Shown here: in pieces, positions 1-8,337 of the stretch
Numbering within the stretch: the first letter of the stretch is position 1
Layout: each line of letters begins with the position of its first letter
Source of the DNA: an uncultured Oscillospiraceae bacterium
GTDB taxonomy: Bacteria; Bacillota; Clostridia; Oscillospirales; Oscillospiraceae
Assembly: GCA_944386055.1 (NCBI GenBank)
Contig: CALWZP010000017.1
Span: 1 to 55,642 of the forward strand
Direction of reading: 5' to 3'
Length of the DNA: 55,642 nt
Program-made: the position numbers and the translations under genes
Notes under the pieces: generated by a model
Database searches by the model: none
Seen by the model: only the letters and a program-made list of their open reading frames with translations
What the model was told of the DNA's origin: nothing

Positions 1-60
1 GGCTTCCGTTGTGTACTTCCATCTTCGCTTAATTTCCACCAAAAATCACAAGGGGGAAAT

Positions 61-118
61 GACTCGAAATCAGTTTGGGAGCAATCCCACGAGGGTTCGA
101 ATCCCTCCCGCTGCGCCA
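61..118 (+). tRNA. tRNA-Ser(CGA) 3' fragment, 5' half missing
   Basis: The sequence reads as the 3' half of a class II tRNA. It has an anticodon loop CTCGAAA, a long variable arm (TGGGA/TCCCA around GCAA), a T-arm GAGGG-TTCGAAT-CCCTC, a 3' acceptor strand CCGCTGC, discriminator G and an encoded CCA. The G discriminator and long variable arm point to serine, and the anticodon is CGA. The matching 5' acceptor strand GCAGCGG and any D-arm are absent from bases 1-60. The anticodon stem is only partly paired, with an A-G mismatch. This is what remains at the far end of an element integrated into a tRNA gene. It could also be a decayed gene. Confidence 0.6.
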
Positions 119-157
119 GCTCGTCGCAAGCGACATATCGCTTGCGGCGAGCTTTTT
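118..157 (+). terminator. Rho-independent terminator after the tRNA-Ser fragment
   Basis: A 15-bp stem (118-132 with 139-153, one G-U pair) with loop ACATAT is followed by a T run. It sits directly on the tRNA CCA end. Confidence 0.9.
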
Positions 158-511
158 CATTTCATTACAAAGCTCATCGCGCGCTCATTGAAGCTGCTCC
201 CCGCTTCCAAACCGAACCCGCTGCGCGGCGGCTGCGCTCCGAGACGCGCCTGCGGATACAGTGCACAATTCCCGTCCGTGGGGCCGCATTGCCCTGACAT
301 GCAGGATTTCACTGTTTTCCTTCATGCACAGGGCGGAATAAGCTGGGAGTCCGTTCCGGCGGGCAAGTTTCATCTCTTGAATCGCTTTCTGGATTTTCGT
401 GTCGTTTTTGCATGTTTCTGTCTTGCCCAATTCATTTTCATCCGATCTTATTTGAACAAAATTTTCCCTGCCGATCCCTGTTTTTTATGAATATTAAACT
501 TCTGTCAGCAG
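158..511. other. Intergenic stretch without a supported gene
   Basis: No reading frame here has a convincing start, ribosome site and protein-like composition. Base composition drops from GC-rich to AT-rich toward the promoter at 512. It may be the flank of an integrated element. Confidence 0.5.
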
Positions 512-540
512 TTGACGAATCGCCTGCTACTCTATATAAT
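512..540 (+). promoter_or_regulatory. Sigma-A promoter of the amino-acid ABC operon
   Basis: -35 TTGACG (512-517), 17-bp spacer, -10 TATAAT (535-540), about 90 bases ahead of the first transporter gene. Confidence 0.75.
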
Positions 541-632
541 ATGATTTATATATTTTATCCGCTTTTTACAATGGGATTGTTTGCAGGATTTTCATTCTGA
601 AATTCAACTTTCAAGGGAAGGAGACGCTTGAT

Positions 633-1358
633 ATGATCAAGTTGGTCAATGTCAATAAGTCTTTCGGCAACCTCCATGTTTTGAAAGATGTCAGTCTTCA
701 GGTTGCAGAGGGGGAAAAGCTGGTCATCATCGGGCCCTCCGGATCAGGGAAAAGCACCACGGTGCGCTGCATGAATTTTCTGGAGGAGCCCACCTCAGGT
801 GAGGTGTACATCGACGGCGTGCAGCTGACCCACAAAAATAAGACCGAGATCGTCCGCAGCTCCATCGCCATGGTGTTCCAGCAGTTCAACCTCTACCCCC
901 ACAAGACGGTTCTGGAAAATCTGACCCTGGCCCCCATCAAGCTTCAGAAGGTCTCCAAGGAGGAGGCGGAGGCGCGGGCCTTCAAATACCTGGACATCGT
1001 GGGTCTGCGGGAAAAGGCCAACAGCTATCCCACCACCCTGTCCGGAGGCCAGCAGCAGCGTGTGGCCATCGCCCGGGCACTGTGCTCCCGGGCCAAGATC
1101 ATCCTGTTTGACGAGCCCACCTCCGCCCTGGACCCTGAGACCGTCCAGGAGGTGCTGGATGTGATGATCCGCCTGGCCAGCGAGAAGAACATCACCATGG
1201 TCATTGTCACCCACGAGATGGGCTTTGCCCGCCAGGTGGCTGACCGGGTCATCTTCATGGACGACGGCCGCATCATCGAGGAGGGGCCCCCGGAGCACTT
1301 CTTCACCAACCCCACTGAGGAGCGCACCAAGGCCTTCCTGAGCAAGATCCTGCGCTGA
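633..1358 (+). CDS. Polar amino-acid ABC transporter ATP-binding protein
   Basis: This 241-residue cytoplasmic ATPase powers uptake of a polar amino acid, probably glutamine, glutamate, histidine, arginine or cystine. Visible motifs are Walker [10 protein letters not shown] (34-42), the Q-loop VFQQFNL, signature [15 protein letters not shown] (136-150), Walker B ILFDEP (157-162) and the switch His194. Length and motif spacing match GlnQ/HisP. The start has a GGGAAGGAGA ribosome site. It is the first gene of an operon with a binding protein and two permeases; the substrate cannot be read from the ATPase. Confidence 0.95.
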   Translation: MIKLVNVNKSFGNLHVLKDVSLQVAEGEKLVIIGPSGSGKSTTVRCMNFLEEPTSGEVYIDGVQLTHKNKTEIVRSSIAMVFQQFNLYPHKTVLENLTLAPIKLQKVSKEEAEARAFKYLDIVGLREKANSYPTTLSGGQQQRVAIARALCSRAKIILFDEPTSALDPETVQEVLDVMIRLASEKNITMVIVTHEMGFARQVADRVIFMDDGRIIEEGPPEHFFTNPTEERTKAFLSKILR

Positions 1359-1442
1359 ACCCCTTCCACGCTTGTCCTGGCACAAGGGCGTGTCTCGCAA
1401 GAATAGATCCCATCATCCATCAAGAACAAGGAGGAACCTGAA

Positions 1443-2330
1443 ATGAAGAACTGGAAACGACTTGCGTCCCTTCTCATGGCCGGCGTGATGTGTCTGGCCC
1501 TGGCCGCCTGCGGCGGTGACGGCGGCACCGGCAACTCCGGCGCCCCCGAGACCTCCCCCGCGGGGGAGGGGAGCTCCGCCCCCGAGACCGGCGATCTGCC
1601 CGCCGATGTGCAGGCCATCGTGGACCGCGGCGTGCTGCGGGTGGGCGTGAAGACCGATGTGCCCGGCTTCGGGTATCAGGATGTGCTCACCGAGACCTAC
1701 TCCGGCCTGGAGATCGATCTGGCCTACCAGATCGCCGAGAGCCTGGGGCTGAGCGATGTGGAGTTCACCGCCGTCACCGCCGCCACCCGCGGCCAGCTGC
1801 TGGACTCCGGCGACATCGACATGGTCATCGCCACCTTCACCATCAACGACGAGCGCAAGGAGAGCTGGAACTTCACCACCCCCTACTACACCGACGCCGT
1901 CTCCCTGCTGGTGAAGACGGACAGCGGCATCGCCGACTATGCCGACCTGGACGGCAAGATGATCGGCGTGTCCACCGGCTCCACCTCCATGGAGGCCCTG
2001 ATCGCCGCCGCCGCTGAGAACGGCGTCACCCTCACCAAGGAGGCCAACTTCTCCGAGTACGCCACCTACCCCGAGATCAAAACCGCCCTGGACGCCGGCC
2101 GTGTGGACGCCTTCTGCGTGGACGGCTCCATCCTGTCCGGCTATCTGGACGACACCGTGGAGATTCTGGACTCCATCCGCTTCTCTCCTCAGGAGTACGG
2201 CATCGCCACCAAGCTGGACAACACCGGCCTGGCTGAGTACCTGGACGACCTGGTCACCACCTGGCTGGAGGACGGCACCATCGACCAGCTCATCGCCGAC
2301 AACGGCGTGGCCGCCTCCTTCGAGGGCTGA
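1443..2330 (+). CDS. Amino-acid ABC transporter substrate-binding lipoprotein
   Basis: This 295-residue family 3 solute-binding protein delivers an amino acid to the permeases encoded downstream. A basic n-region and hydrophobic core lead to a lipobox ending at Cys23 (LALAAC), so it should be lipidated on the outer membrane face. A Gly/Ser/Pro/Glu-rich linker follows to about residue 55. The folded domain begins near RGVLRVGVKTDVPGFG and contains the family segment GLEIDLAYQIAESLG. An AGGAGG ribosome site precedes ATG. A hairpin after the stop may raise its level above that of the permeases. Confidence 0.93.
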   Translation: MKNWKRLASLLMAGVMCLALAACGGDGGTGNSGAPETSPAGEGSSAPETGDLPADVQAIVDRGVLRVGVKTDVPGFGYQDVLTETYSGLEIDLAYQIAESLGLSDVEFTAVTAATRGQLLDSGDIDMVIATFTINDERKESWNFTTPYYTDAVSLLVKTDSGIADYADLDGKMIGVSTGSTSMEALIAAAAENGVTLTKEANFSEYATYPEIKTALDAGRVDAFCVDGSILSGYLDDTVEILDSIRFSPQEYGIATKLDNTGLAEYLDDLVTTWLEDGTIDQLIADNGVAASFEG

Positions 2331-2358
2331 GATCCGCCATCCCCATCTGATTCCCACG

Positions 2359-2386
2359 CGGAGCCGGAGCGTCTGCTCCGGCTCCG
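2359..2386 (+). promoter_or_regulatory. Intercistronic hairpin between binding protein and permease
   Basis: A perfect 12-bp stem (2359-2370 with 2375-2386), loop GTCT, without a clean T run. Such hairpins between a binding-protein gene and its permeases usually protect the upstream mRNA or partly attenuate transcription. That role is inferred. Confidence 0.5.
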
Positions 2387-2455
2387 TCAGGACTTTTCTG
2401 CTGTCGCCGGGGCTTCCCTGACGGAGCACCACTTCCCACCAAAGGAGGTTTTCCC

Positions 2456-3175
2456 ATGATCGAACAGATTTTGACCCCCTGGCGGTGGCAGAACCTGTTT
2501 ACCGAGTGGCCTCTGCTGCTGCGCGCATTCCTCACCACCCTGGAGGCCGCGGTTCTGGCCCTGATCCTGGCCCTGATCCTGGGCGTGATCTTCGGCCTGA
2601 TGTCCTCCTCCCACCACCGCCTGCCCCGGGCCATCGCCCGGGTGTATGTGGAGTTTTTCCAGAACACGCCGCTGATGATCCAGCTGTTCTTCGTGTTCTT
2701 CGCCCTGCCCTACGCCGGCATCAACCTGCCCTCTTTCACCTGCGGCGTGCTGTGCGTGGGGGTGTACACCGGCGCCTATATCTCCGAGGTGGTGCGGGCG
2801 GGCATCGGCTCCATCCCCAGAGGGCAGTTCGAGGCGGCCTATTCCCAGGGCTTCACCTATCTCCAGACCATGACCCTCATCATCCTGCCTCAGACAGTGA
2901 AGATCATCCTGCCCCCTCTGGTCAACCAGTGCGTCAACCTCATCAAGAACACCTCCGTGCTGGCCATGATCGCCGGGGGCGACCTGATGTATGTGGCCAA
3001 CAACTGGGCCACCAACGGCAACGCCAGCTACGGCCCCGCCTATCTCATCTGCGGCATCCTCTACTTCTGCCTGTGCTTCCCCCTGTCCACCTGGGCCCGC
3101 CGGTACGAGGAGAAGCTAAAGCGGCAGGACATCAAGACCCCGGACGAGGTCCTGGAAACGGAGGCGATGGCATGA
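2456..3175 (+). CDS. Amino-acid ABC transporter permease, first subunit
   Basis: This 239-residue inner-membrane subunit of the polar amino-acid importer has several hydrophobic spans, beginning around residues 20-45. It carries the cytoplasmic loop contacting the ATPase, VVRAGIGSIPRGQFEAAYSQG, in its central part. The preceding EFFQNTPLMIQLFF is the usual HisM/GlnP-type segment. The start has an AAAGGAGG ribosome site. The stop overlaps the next permease start in ATGA, so the two are probably translationally coupled and form a heterodimer. Confidence 0.93.
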   Translation: MIEQILTPWRWQNLFTEWPLLLRAFLTTLEAAVLALILALILGVIFGLMSSSHHRLPRAIARVYVEFFQNTPLMIQLFFVFFALPYAGINLPSFTCGVLCVGVYTGAYISEVVRAGIGSIPRGQFEAAYSQGFTYLQTMTLIILPQTVKIILPPLVNQCVNLIKNTSVLAMIAGGDLMYVANNWATNGNASYGPAYLICGILYFCLCFPLSTWARRYEEKLKRQDIKTPDEVLETEAMA

Positions 3176-3861
3176 TCGAATATCTCACCGGTCTGTTCAC
3201 CCCCACCATCCTGCTCTACCTGCTGCGGGGGTTCGCCATCACCCTGCGGGTGGCGGCCATCGCCATCGTACTGTCCATCATCTTCGGCGCCATTCTGGGC
3301 CTGGTGCGATCCTACGCCCCCAAGCCGCTGCGGATGCTGGCGGGGGCATATATCGAGTGGTTCCGCAACACTCCCAACCTGCTGTGGGTGATGGTGTGCT
3401 TCATCGCCGCTCCTCTGCCCAGCGACTGGGCCCGGTGCACCATGGCCTATGTCCTGTTCACCTCCGCCATGATGGCGGAGATCGTCCGGGGCGGCTTGAA
3501 CTCCATCCCCAAGGGGCAGTTCGAGGCGGCCTATTCCCAGGGCTTCACCATGGTGGGGACGCTGTGGCATATCATCCTGCCCCAGTGCTTCAAGCATATC
3601 GTGCCCACCATGCTCAGCCAGATCATCACGGTGGTAAAGGACACCTCCTTCATGGCCCAGGTGGCGGTGGCGGAGCTGCTGTTCCGTACCAAGAACCTGA
3701 TGAGCATCTTCTACAATGTGGTGGGACGGCAGATCACCGCCATGGATGTGTTCCTGCTGTTCGGTTTTGCCATGCTGCTGTACTTCGCGGTGAATTTCAC
3801 CCTGTCCTGCATCGTGCGCTACCTCCAGAAGCGCGACAGCTCCGGCGTTGCCGTCAGGTGA
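3172..3861 (+). CDS. Amino-acid ABC transporter permease, second subunit
   Basis: This 229-residue partner permease of the same importer shares the EWFRNTPNLLWVM segment and the ATPase-contact loop IVRGGLNSIPKGQFEAAYSQG with the first subunit. That points to tandem duplication followed by divergence. I start it at ATG 3172, inside the ATGA overlap; the longer open frame upstream is only read-through of the first permease in another frame. A strong terminator follows 15 bases after the stop, closing the four-gene operon. Confidence 0.93.
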   Translation: MIEYLTGLFTPTILLYLLRGFAITLRVAAIAIVLSIIFGAILGLVRSYAPKPLRMLAGAYIEWFRNTPNLLWVMVCFIAAPLPSDWARCTMAYVLFTSAMMAEIVRGGLNSIPKGQFEAAYSQGFTMVGTLWHIILPQCFKHIVPTMLSQIITVVKDTSFMAQVAVAELLFRTKNLMSIFYNVVGRQITAMDVFLLFGFAMLLYFAVNFTLSCIVRYLQKRDSSGVAVR

Positions 3862-3875
3862 TCCGAGCTTTCCGG

Positions 3876-3905
3876 GCGGCCGGCTTAAATGCCGGCCGCT
3901 TTTTT
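3876..3905 (+). terminator. Terminator of the ABC transporter operon
   Basis: 9-bp GC stem (3876-3884 with 3891-3899) and TTAAAT loop followed by six T. Confidence 0.9.
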
Positions 3906-4032
3906 CTCTGGCGCCAGGAAAACTCCCCCTTTTCCCCGGGCCAAGCATCATCTACAATGGAACCGCCGCCCCTCCCGGCGGCGAAGACCACGCCGCGGGA
4001 CACCCCACAGCAGGAAAGGAGCCGATCATTTC

Positions 4033-5133
4033 ATGGACTATCGGACCAACCGCCGCACCGGCGACCGCATCAGCGTCCTGGGCCTGGGCACCAGCGCCCT
4101 GGAGCAGTGCGGGGAGGCGGAGGGGATTGAGACCCTGCGTCTGGCCTTTGACCGCGGCGTCAACTACTTCGACCTGGCCACCGCCGAGTCGGTGAACTTC
4201 CGCACCTTCGGGAAGGCCCTGGGGGATGTGCGGGACAAGGTGTTCTACCAGATCCACTTCGGCGCGGTGTACGGGGAAGGGAAGAGCTACAGCTGGACCA
4301 CCGGCCTGGACGCCGTCCGCCGCTCGGTGGACTGGCAGCTCTCCGCCCTGGGCACCGACCACATCGACTACGGCTTTATCCACTGCCTGGACGAGGAGCG
4401 CGACTGGCAGGACTATCAGGACAACGGCGTGCTGGAGCACCTGCTGGCCCTGAAGAAGGCGGGGGTGGTGCGCCACATCGGCCTGTCCTCCCACACCCCC
4501 GCCGTGGCCCAGCGCATCCTGGATACCGGGCTGGTGGACATGCTCATGTTCAGCATCAATCCCGCCTACGACTATCAGCATGGGGAGTTCGCCCACGGCA
4601 GCGGCGCCCAGCGCGCCGCCCTCTACCGCCGGTGTCAGGCGGAGGGAGTGGGCATCTCGGTGATGAAGGCCTTCTCCGGGGGACAGCTGCTGGACGGGAA
4701 GACCTCCCCCTTCGGGGTGGCCCTCACCGAGTACCAGTGCCTGCAGTACGCCCTGGACCGCCCCGGGGTGGTCACCGTCCTCCCCGGCGTGCGGAGAAAT
4801 GCGGACCTTGTCCGCCTGCTGGGCTTTTTCGACGCGCCGGAACGGGAGCGGGACTACTCCGCCATCAGCGCCCTCACCCCCCGGGAGATGGAGGGCACCT
4901 GCGTCTACTGCAACCACTGTCAGCCCTGTCCGGCGGGGCTGGATATCGGGCTGATCAACAAGTACTACGACCTGGCCCGGGCCGGGGACCCCCTGGCCGC
5001 CGACCACTACCGCACCCTGTCCAGGGGCGCGGAGGGGTGCACCCGCTGCGGCCACTGCGCCCGGCGCTGTCCCTTCCATGTGGACCAGCCCGCCCGGATG
5101 GGCGAGATCGCCCGCTATTTCCAAAACCCGTAA
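4033..5133 (+). CDS. Aldo/keto reductase with C-terminal 2x[4Fe-4S] domain
   Basis: This 366-residue protein pairs an aldo/keto-reductase barrel (about 1-280) with a ferredoxin-like tail. The tail carries CVYCNHCQPCP from Cys290 and CTRCGHCARRCP from Cys336, the ligand patterns of two [4Fe-4S] clusters. The barrel keeps FDLA (Asp) and FIHC (His). The usual catalytic Tyr is not seen after FDLATAES, and the Lys position reads QIHFG. Chemistry may therefore differ from NAD(P)H carbonyl reduction. The start at 4033 has an AGGAAAGGA ribosome site. It is monocistronic with a terminator behind it; the substrate is unknown. Confidence 0.88.
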   Translation: MDYRTNRRTGDRISVLGLGTSALEQCGEAEGIETLRLAFDRGVNYFDLATAESVNFRTFGKALGDVRDKVFYQIHFGAVYGEGKSYSWTTGLDAVRRSVDWQLSALGTDHIDYGFIHCLDEERDWQDYQDNGVLEHLLALKKAGVVRHIGLSSHTPAVAQRILDTGLVDMLMFSINPAYDYQHGEFAHGSGAQRAALYRRCQAEGVGISVMKAFSGGQLLDGKTSPFGVALTEYQCLQYALDRPGVVTVLPGVRRNADLVRLLGFFDAPERERDYSAISALTPREMEGTCVYCNHCQPCPAGLDIGLINKYYDLARAGDPLAADHYRTLSRGAEGCTRCGHCARRCPFHVDQPARMGEIARYFQNP

Positions 5134-5136
5134 CAG

Positions 5137-5181
5137 AAAAGGCAGGCGTGCCGCTTCGGCGGCACGCCTGCCTTTTTGCTT
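5137..5181. terminator. Bidirectional terminator between the aldo/keto reductase gene and mreB
   Basis: Eighteen-base stem (5137-5154 with 5159-5176), TTCG loop, T run on the + strand and A run on the other side. It can serve both converging genes. Confidence 0.9.
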
Positions 5182-5187
5182 GGATCT

Positions 5188-6216
5188 TCAGTTCATCTGG
5201 CGGCGGCGGGAGAGGTTCATGGTGCCGTCCTGCATGTCGTTGAGCATGTCCAGGGACTTGCCGCAGCCATAGGCCACGCAGGAGATGGCGTCGTCCGCCA
5301 CATGGGTCTCGATGCCGGTGTGGGATTCGATGAGCTTGTCAAAGCCCCACACAAGACTTCCGCCGCCGGTCATGACGATGCCGTTGGTGGAGATGTCGGC
5401 CACCAGCTCGGGCGGGGTGCGCTCCAGCACGGAGTGGATGGCCTCCAGGATGCGCTGGGCGGGCTCCTCGAAGGCCTCGATCATCTCGCTGGAGGAGACG
5501 GAGAACACCCGGGGCAGCCCGGTCATCAGGCAGCGGCCCTTGATCTCCATGGTGACCTCCTCCGGTCGGGGGAAGACGCATCCGATGGAGATCTTCAGGT
5601 CTTCTGCAGTACGCTCGCCGATGAGCACATTGTGCTTTCGGCGTATGTACTTGACCACCGCCTCGTTGAACTGGTCGCCGGCCACCTTGATGGAGGCGGA
5701 CTCCACCACGCCGGACAGGGAGATCACCGCGATGTCCGCGGTGCCGCCGCCGATGTCCACCACCATGTGCCCGTCGGGCTTGGCGATGTCGATGCCGGCG
5801 CCGATGGCCGCCGCCACCGGCTCCTCGATGAGATAGACCCGGCGGGCGCCCGCCTGGATGCCCGCGTCGATGACGGCGCGCTCCTCCACCTCGGTGATGC
5901 CGGAGGGGACGCAGATCACCACCCGGGGCTTGATGAGGCTGAAGGTGGACACCTTGCGGATGAACTCCTTCAGCATCCGCTCCGTCATGTCATAGTCGGA
6001 GATGACCCCCTCCCGCAGGGGGCGGATGGCGATGATGTTGCCCGGGGTGCGGCCCAGCATCTGCTGTGCCTCGGCTCCCACCTTCAGCAGCTTGCCCGTA
6101 TTCTTGTCCAGCGCCACCACGGAGGGCTCCCGCAGCACCACGCCCTTGCCCTTGACGAACACCAGAACGGAGGCGGTCCCCAGATCGATGCCGATATCCT
6201 TGCCAAACAGACCCAT
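5188..6216 (-). CDS. mreB: Rod-shape-determining actin homologue MreB/Mbl
   Basis: This 342-residue actin-like ATPase assembles under the membrane and guides peptidoglycan synthesis along the cell side wall. The N-terminal phosphate-1 loop DIGIDLGTASVLVFVKGKG and the phosphate-2 region DIGGGTADIAVISLSG are intact. GIVMTGGGSLVWGFDKLI is the adenosine segment. Length is normal for MreB. An AAGGGG ribosome site precedes ATG and a good promoter lies upstream. It stands alone without mreC/mreD, as is common for the extra Mbl/MreBH copies of Bacillota, so it could be mbl rather than mreB. Confidence 0.93.
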   Translation of the reverse strand: MGLFGKDIGIDLGTASVLVFVKGKGVVLREPSVVALDKNTGKLLKVGAEAQQMLGRTPGNIIAIRPLREGVISDYDMTERMLKEFIRKVSTFSLIKPRVVICVPSGITEVEERAVIDAGIQAGARRVYLIEEPVAAAIGAGIDIAKPDGHMVVDIGGGTADIAVISLSGVVESASIKVAGDQFNEAVVKYIRRKHNVLIGERTAEDLKISIGCVFPRPEEVTMEIKGRCLMTGLPRVFSVSSSEMIEAFEEPAQRILEAIHSVLERTPPELVADISTNGIVMTGGGSLVWGFDKLIESHTGIETHVADDAISCVAYGCGKSLDMLNDMQDGTMNLSRRRQMN

Positions 6217-6313
6217 AATCGTTTCCCCTTATATCAATTCCTTCCGCCCGTCGGACGGAGCGTTGTATCCGCGATCCAGCTTTATCCGGACCTTCATCCG
6301 GCCATACGGGAGT

Positions 6314-6342
6314 ATTATACCCAAATTTCCCCTTCATTTCAA
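6314..6342 (-). promoter_or_regulatory. Promoter of mreB
   Basis: Read on the - strand: -35 TTGAAA (6342-6337), 17-bp spacer, -10 TATAAT (6319-6314). Confidence 0.75.
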
Positions 6343-6359
6343 TCCTTTCCGCCGGGGAT

Positions 6360-7121
6360 TCAAAAAGAATTCAAAAATATTTCCTCCTGGTCAGGCAGGA
6401 GGCGGCGGGCAGGCGGCTCCTGCGCCTCTCCCTTCTGCTGGGCCCTGGCCTGTGCGAAGGTGACACACACCACCGAGGCCGCCCCGGCGGTGCGCAGCAC
6501 CCGGGCGCACTCGGAGAGAGTGGCGCCGGTGGTGATCACATCGTCTGCCAGCAGCACCCGCCTGCCCCGCACCGCCTCCGGGTCCCGCACCCGGTAGGCC
6601 CCCAGCACATTGGCCCGGCGGGCCCCGTCGTCGCTGAGCCCCGACTGGGCTGCGGTATGCCGGGTCTTTTCCAGCGTCTCCGTCACCGGGAGCCCCAGGG
6701 CGGGGGCCATCCCCTCCGCCAGCAGCCGCACCTGGTCATAGCCCCGCTGCCGCCGGCGCTTCGCGCTCAGGGGGACATAGGTGAGAAGGTCGTACTCCCC
6801 CGCCAGCCGGTCCCCGGCGCACTGAGCCATCAACGCGGCGTATACCCCGGCATAGTCCCGGCAGCCGTCGAATTTGTACCGGTGAAAGGAGTCCCGCACC
6901 GCCCCCTGGTACCACAGGGGCGAGACGCACCGGTCCACGAATTCGCTGTGCCGCTCGTCCCGCTCCGGCCGTGTCCAGGGCAGGCGGGGCTGGCACTCTC
7001 CGCAGATCCCCTCCTCCCCATCCTTCAGCAGCCGGTCGCAGAAGGGGCACCGGGGCGGAAACAGCAGGTCCAGCACCGCCCCGGTCCAGCGGCGGATGCG
7101 GTGGTCCCGATCCTGTCTCAT
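6360..7121 (-). CDS. comF: ComF-family phosphoribosyltransferase-like protein
   Basis: This 253-residue protein resembles ComF, a late competence protein linked to DNA uptake or processing. It begins with a zinc finger, CPFCDRLL and later CGEC, within the first 45 residues. The C-terminal half has the phosphoribosyltransferase fold with the PRPP loop VLLADDVITTGATLSEC. The start is ATG 7121, with GGAGAGGGGAGAGG ahead; the frame is open further upstream, but that part does not look coding. It is transcribed alone, divergently from metF. Confidence 0.9.
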   Translation of the reverse strand: MRQDRDHRIRRWTGAVLDLLFPPRCPFCDRLLKDGEEGICGECQPRLPWTRPERDERHSEFVDRCVSPLWYQGAVRDSFHRYKFDGCRDYAGVYAALMAQCAGDRLAGEYDLLTYVPLSAKRRRQRGYDQVRLLAEGMAPALGLPVTETLEKTRHTAAQSGLSDDGARRANVLGAYRVRDPEAVRGRRVLLADDVITTGATLSECARVLRTAGAASVVCVTFAQARAQQKGEAQEPPARRLLPDQEEIFLNSF

Positions 7122-7156
7122 GGCGTCCTCTCCCCTCTCCACAAACGGTTTTCTCC

Positions 7157-7185
7157 ATTTTACGACACTTTTCGCCGGCTGTCCA
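7157..7185 (-). promoter_or_regulatory. Promoter of the comF-like gene
   Basis: - strand: -35 TGGACA (7185-7180), 17-bp spacer, -10 TAAAAT (7162-7157). Confidence 0.55.
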
Positions 7186-7320
7186 TGGGGTCCGCCCCTG
7201 AAATGGGAGACTGAATGTCCATTTTCCTCCGGAGTCAATCGTACAGGCCGTCGGGAACCGCAATCTTTCAAAAAGCGAAAAAATGAGGGGCAGAAGCGCG
7301 CTGCCGCCGGGCAGTCCGGT

Positions 7321-7349
7321 TTGACAAACAGCGGGTTTCAGGGTACAAT
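7321..7349 (+). promoter_or_regulatory. Promoter of the metF-metH operon
   Basis: -35 TTGACA (7321-7326), 17-bp spacer, -10 TACAAT (7344-7349). Together with the comF promoter it occupies the 312-base divergent gap 7122-7433. I see no S-box or cobalamin riboswitch there. Confidence 0.8.
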
Positions 7350-7433
7350 AGGGCTGCGTGAAACCTGCGTTTCCCATAGGAATCATCAAGATTTTCCGGC
7401 CGGCGCTCCGGCCGGTTCAAGGAGGCGTTTCCC

Positions 7434-8300
7434 ATGCACATCAGCCAGCTGTTCGGGCAGGGCCGGACCGTGTTTTCCTGCGAGGTGTTCCCCCCCAAGG
7501 CCACCAGCCCGGTGGACACCATCTACCGCACTTTGGACGGGCTGAAGGACATCCGGCCCGACTTCATCAGCGTCACCTTCGGGGCGGGCGGCTCCAAGGT
7601 AAATCAGACCACCCGGGAGATCGCCGGCATCATCCAGAACCAGTATCACATCACCGCCATGGCCCATCTCACCTGCGTGGCGGCGGGCCGTGCGGAGGTG
7701 GACGAGATCCTCGCCCAGCTGAAAGAGGACGGGGTGGACAATGTTCTGGCCCTGCGGGGAGACATCAATCCGGACATCCCCCCCAAGACCGACTTCACCC
7801 ACGCCAGCGACCTGGTGACCTACATCCGCACCCATGGGGACTTCGGCATTTCCGCCGCCTGCTATCCCGAGGGGCACCTGGAGAGCCCCGACCCGGTGAG
7901 CGACATCCTCCATCTGAAAGAGAAGGTGGACGCCGGAGCTCAGCACCTGGTCAGCCAGCTGTTCTTTGACAACGAGGACTTTTTCCGCTTCCTGGAGCGC
8001 TGCCGCATCGCCGGCATCACCGTCCCCATTGAGGCTGGGATCATGCCCGTGCTGTCCAAGAGCTCCATTCAGCGGATGGTGTCCCTGTGCGGGGCCAGCA
8101 TGCCCCGGAAGCTCACCCGCATCCTGGCCCGGTACGGCGACCACCCCGAGGCCATGCGGGAGGCGGGCATCGCCTATGCCATCGATCAGATCAGCGATCT
8201 GATCGCCGGCGGGGTGGACGGTATCCATCTCTATACCATGAACAATCCCGATGTGGCCCGCCGCATCGCGGAGAGCATCTCCTCCATCCGGGCGGTGTGA
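7434..8300 (+). CDS. metF: 5,10-methylenetetrahydrofolate reductase
   Basis: This 288-residue FAD enzyme reduces methylene-THF to methyl-THF, the methyl donor for methionine synthase. The N-terminal TVFSCEVFPPKATSP carries the family Glu, and DFISVTFGAGGSK, GDINPD and QLFFDNEDFFRF are further MetF blocks. Length matches single-domain bacterial MetF. An AAGGAGG site precedes the ATG. Next come the MetH activation gene and metH, so the operon makes and uses methyl-THF. Confidence 0.93.
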   Translation: MHISQLFGQGRTVFSCEVFPPKATSPVDTIYRTLDGLKDIRPDFISVTFGAGGSKVNQTTREIAGIIQNQYHITAMAHLTCVAAGRAEVDEILAQLKEDGVDNVLALRGDINPDIPPKTDFTHASDLVTYIRTHGDFGISAACYPEGHLESPDPVSDILHLKEKVDAGAQHLVSQLFFDNEDFFRFLERCRIAGITVPIEAGIMPVLSKSSIQRMVSLCGASMPRKLTRILARYGDHPEAMREAGIAYAIDQISDLIAGGVDGIHLYTMNNPDVARRIAESISSIRAV

Positions 8301-8337
8301 GCCGCCGGAGGGGCCGGAGCTTATCAGGAGGCGCGCC

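Noticed and set aside
185-430. Open frame of 81 codons on the - strand upstream of the ABC operon
   Set aside because: No ribosome site, no family resemblance, and mixed composition; probably chance.
5176-6597. Long + strand frame opposite mreB
   Set aside because: His/Gly/Leu-rich mirror of mreB codons; mreB motifs are clear on the - strand.
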